NCBI RefSeq assembly: GCF_031877795.1
Contig: NC_133935.1
Location: forward strand, 54,069,330-54,133,329
Source: Strix aluco
Taxonomy: Eukaryota > Chordata > Aves > Strigiformes > Strigidae
DNA length: 64,000 nucleotides
Direction of reading: 5' to 3'
Below, in pieces: positions 52,655 to 64,000 of the stretch; position 1 is the stretch's first letter, and each line of letters opens with the position of its first letter. A program made the position numbers and the translations under genes. The notes beneath the pieces are model-generated. The model worked only from the letters and a program-made list of their open reading frames with translations. It made no database searches and was not told the origin of the DNA.

Positions 52655-64000
<11,346 letters not shown>

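Overview
The window is vertebrate nuclear DNA, and the repeats point to a bird. The evidence is multi-exon genes with GT-AG introns, strong CpG-island promoters, low repeat density, and a CR1 LINE whose 3' end is at 23758 (reverse orientation). Species cannot be resolved from the sequence alone. It holds two sodium-coupled neutral amino acid transporter genes of the SLC38 (System A) family in tandem on the + strand: a complete SLC38A2 (SNAT2) and the first part of SLC38A1 (SNAT1). This is the same SLC38A2-then-SLC38A1 order, read in the transcription direction, that I know from mammals.

Layout. 1-3400 is AT-rich upstream DNA with no convincing protein gene, though a weak minus-strand spliced-transcript signal lies near 950-1220. 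3400-6600 is a long CpG island carrying the SLC38A2 promoter, a candidate non-coding exon 1 (ending 5742), an intronic amino-acid response element (CCAAT box at 6070, CARE at 6094), and the first coding exon. Fifteen coding exons run from 6469 to 18761 and encode 498 residues with 11 expected membrane helices. The 3' UTR is about 3 kb, ending near a poly(A) signal at 21728, with four Pumilio-type motifs clustered at 21460-21539. 21.8-43.6 kb is intergenic DNA with a truncated CR1 at 23758-24255 and a few unexplained open frames. 43.64-44.76 kb is the CpG-island promoter of SLC38A1 with a candidate untranslated exon 1. Coding starts at 52655, and three coding exons (to 61178) give the first 103 residues. 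The rest of SLC38A1 lies beyond the window.

Both genes encode plasma-membrane importers of small neutral amino acids (alanine, serine, glutamine and others) coupled to sodium. The paralogues keep the same early exon plan, with the same coding length in the first and third coding exons, as expected from tandem duplication. The visible regulatory logic is amino-acid-starvation control of SLC38A2 through the intron-1 ATF4/CEBP-type element. No novel multi-gene system was found. The observations most worth checking are the regulatory sites, the LTR-like CpG-rich block inside a SLC38A1 intron, an isolated reverse-transcriptase-like open frame, and the possible antisense transcript.
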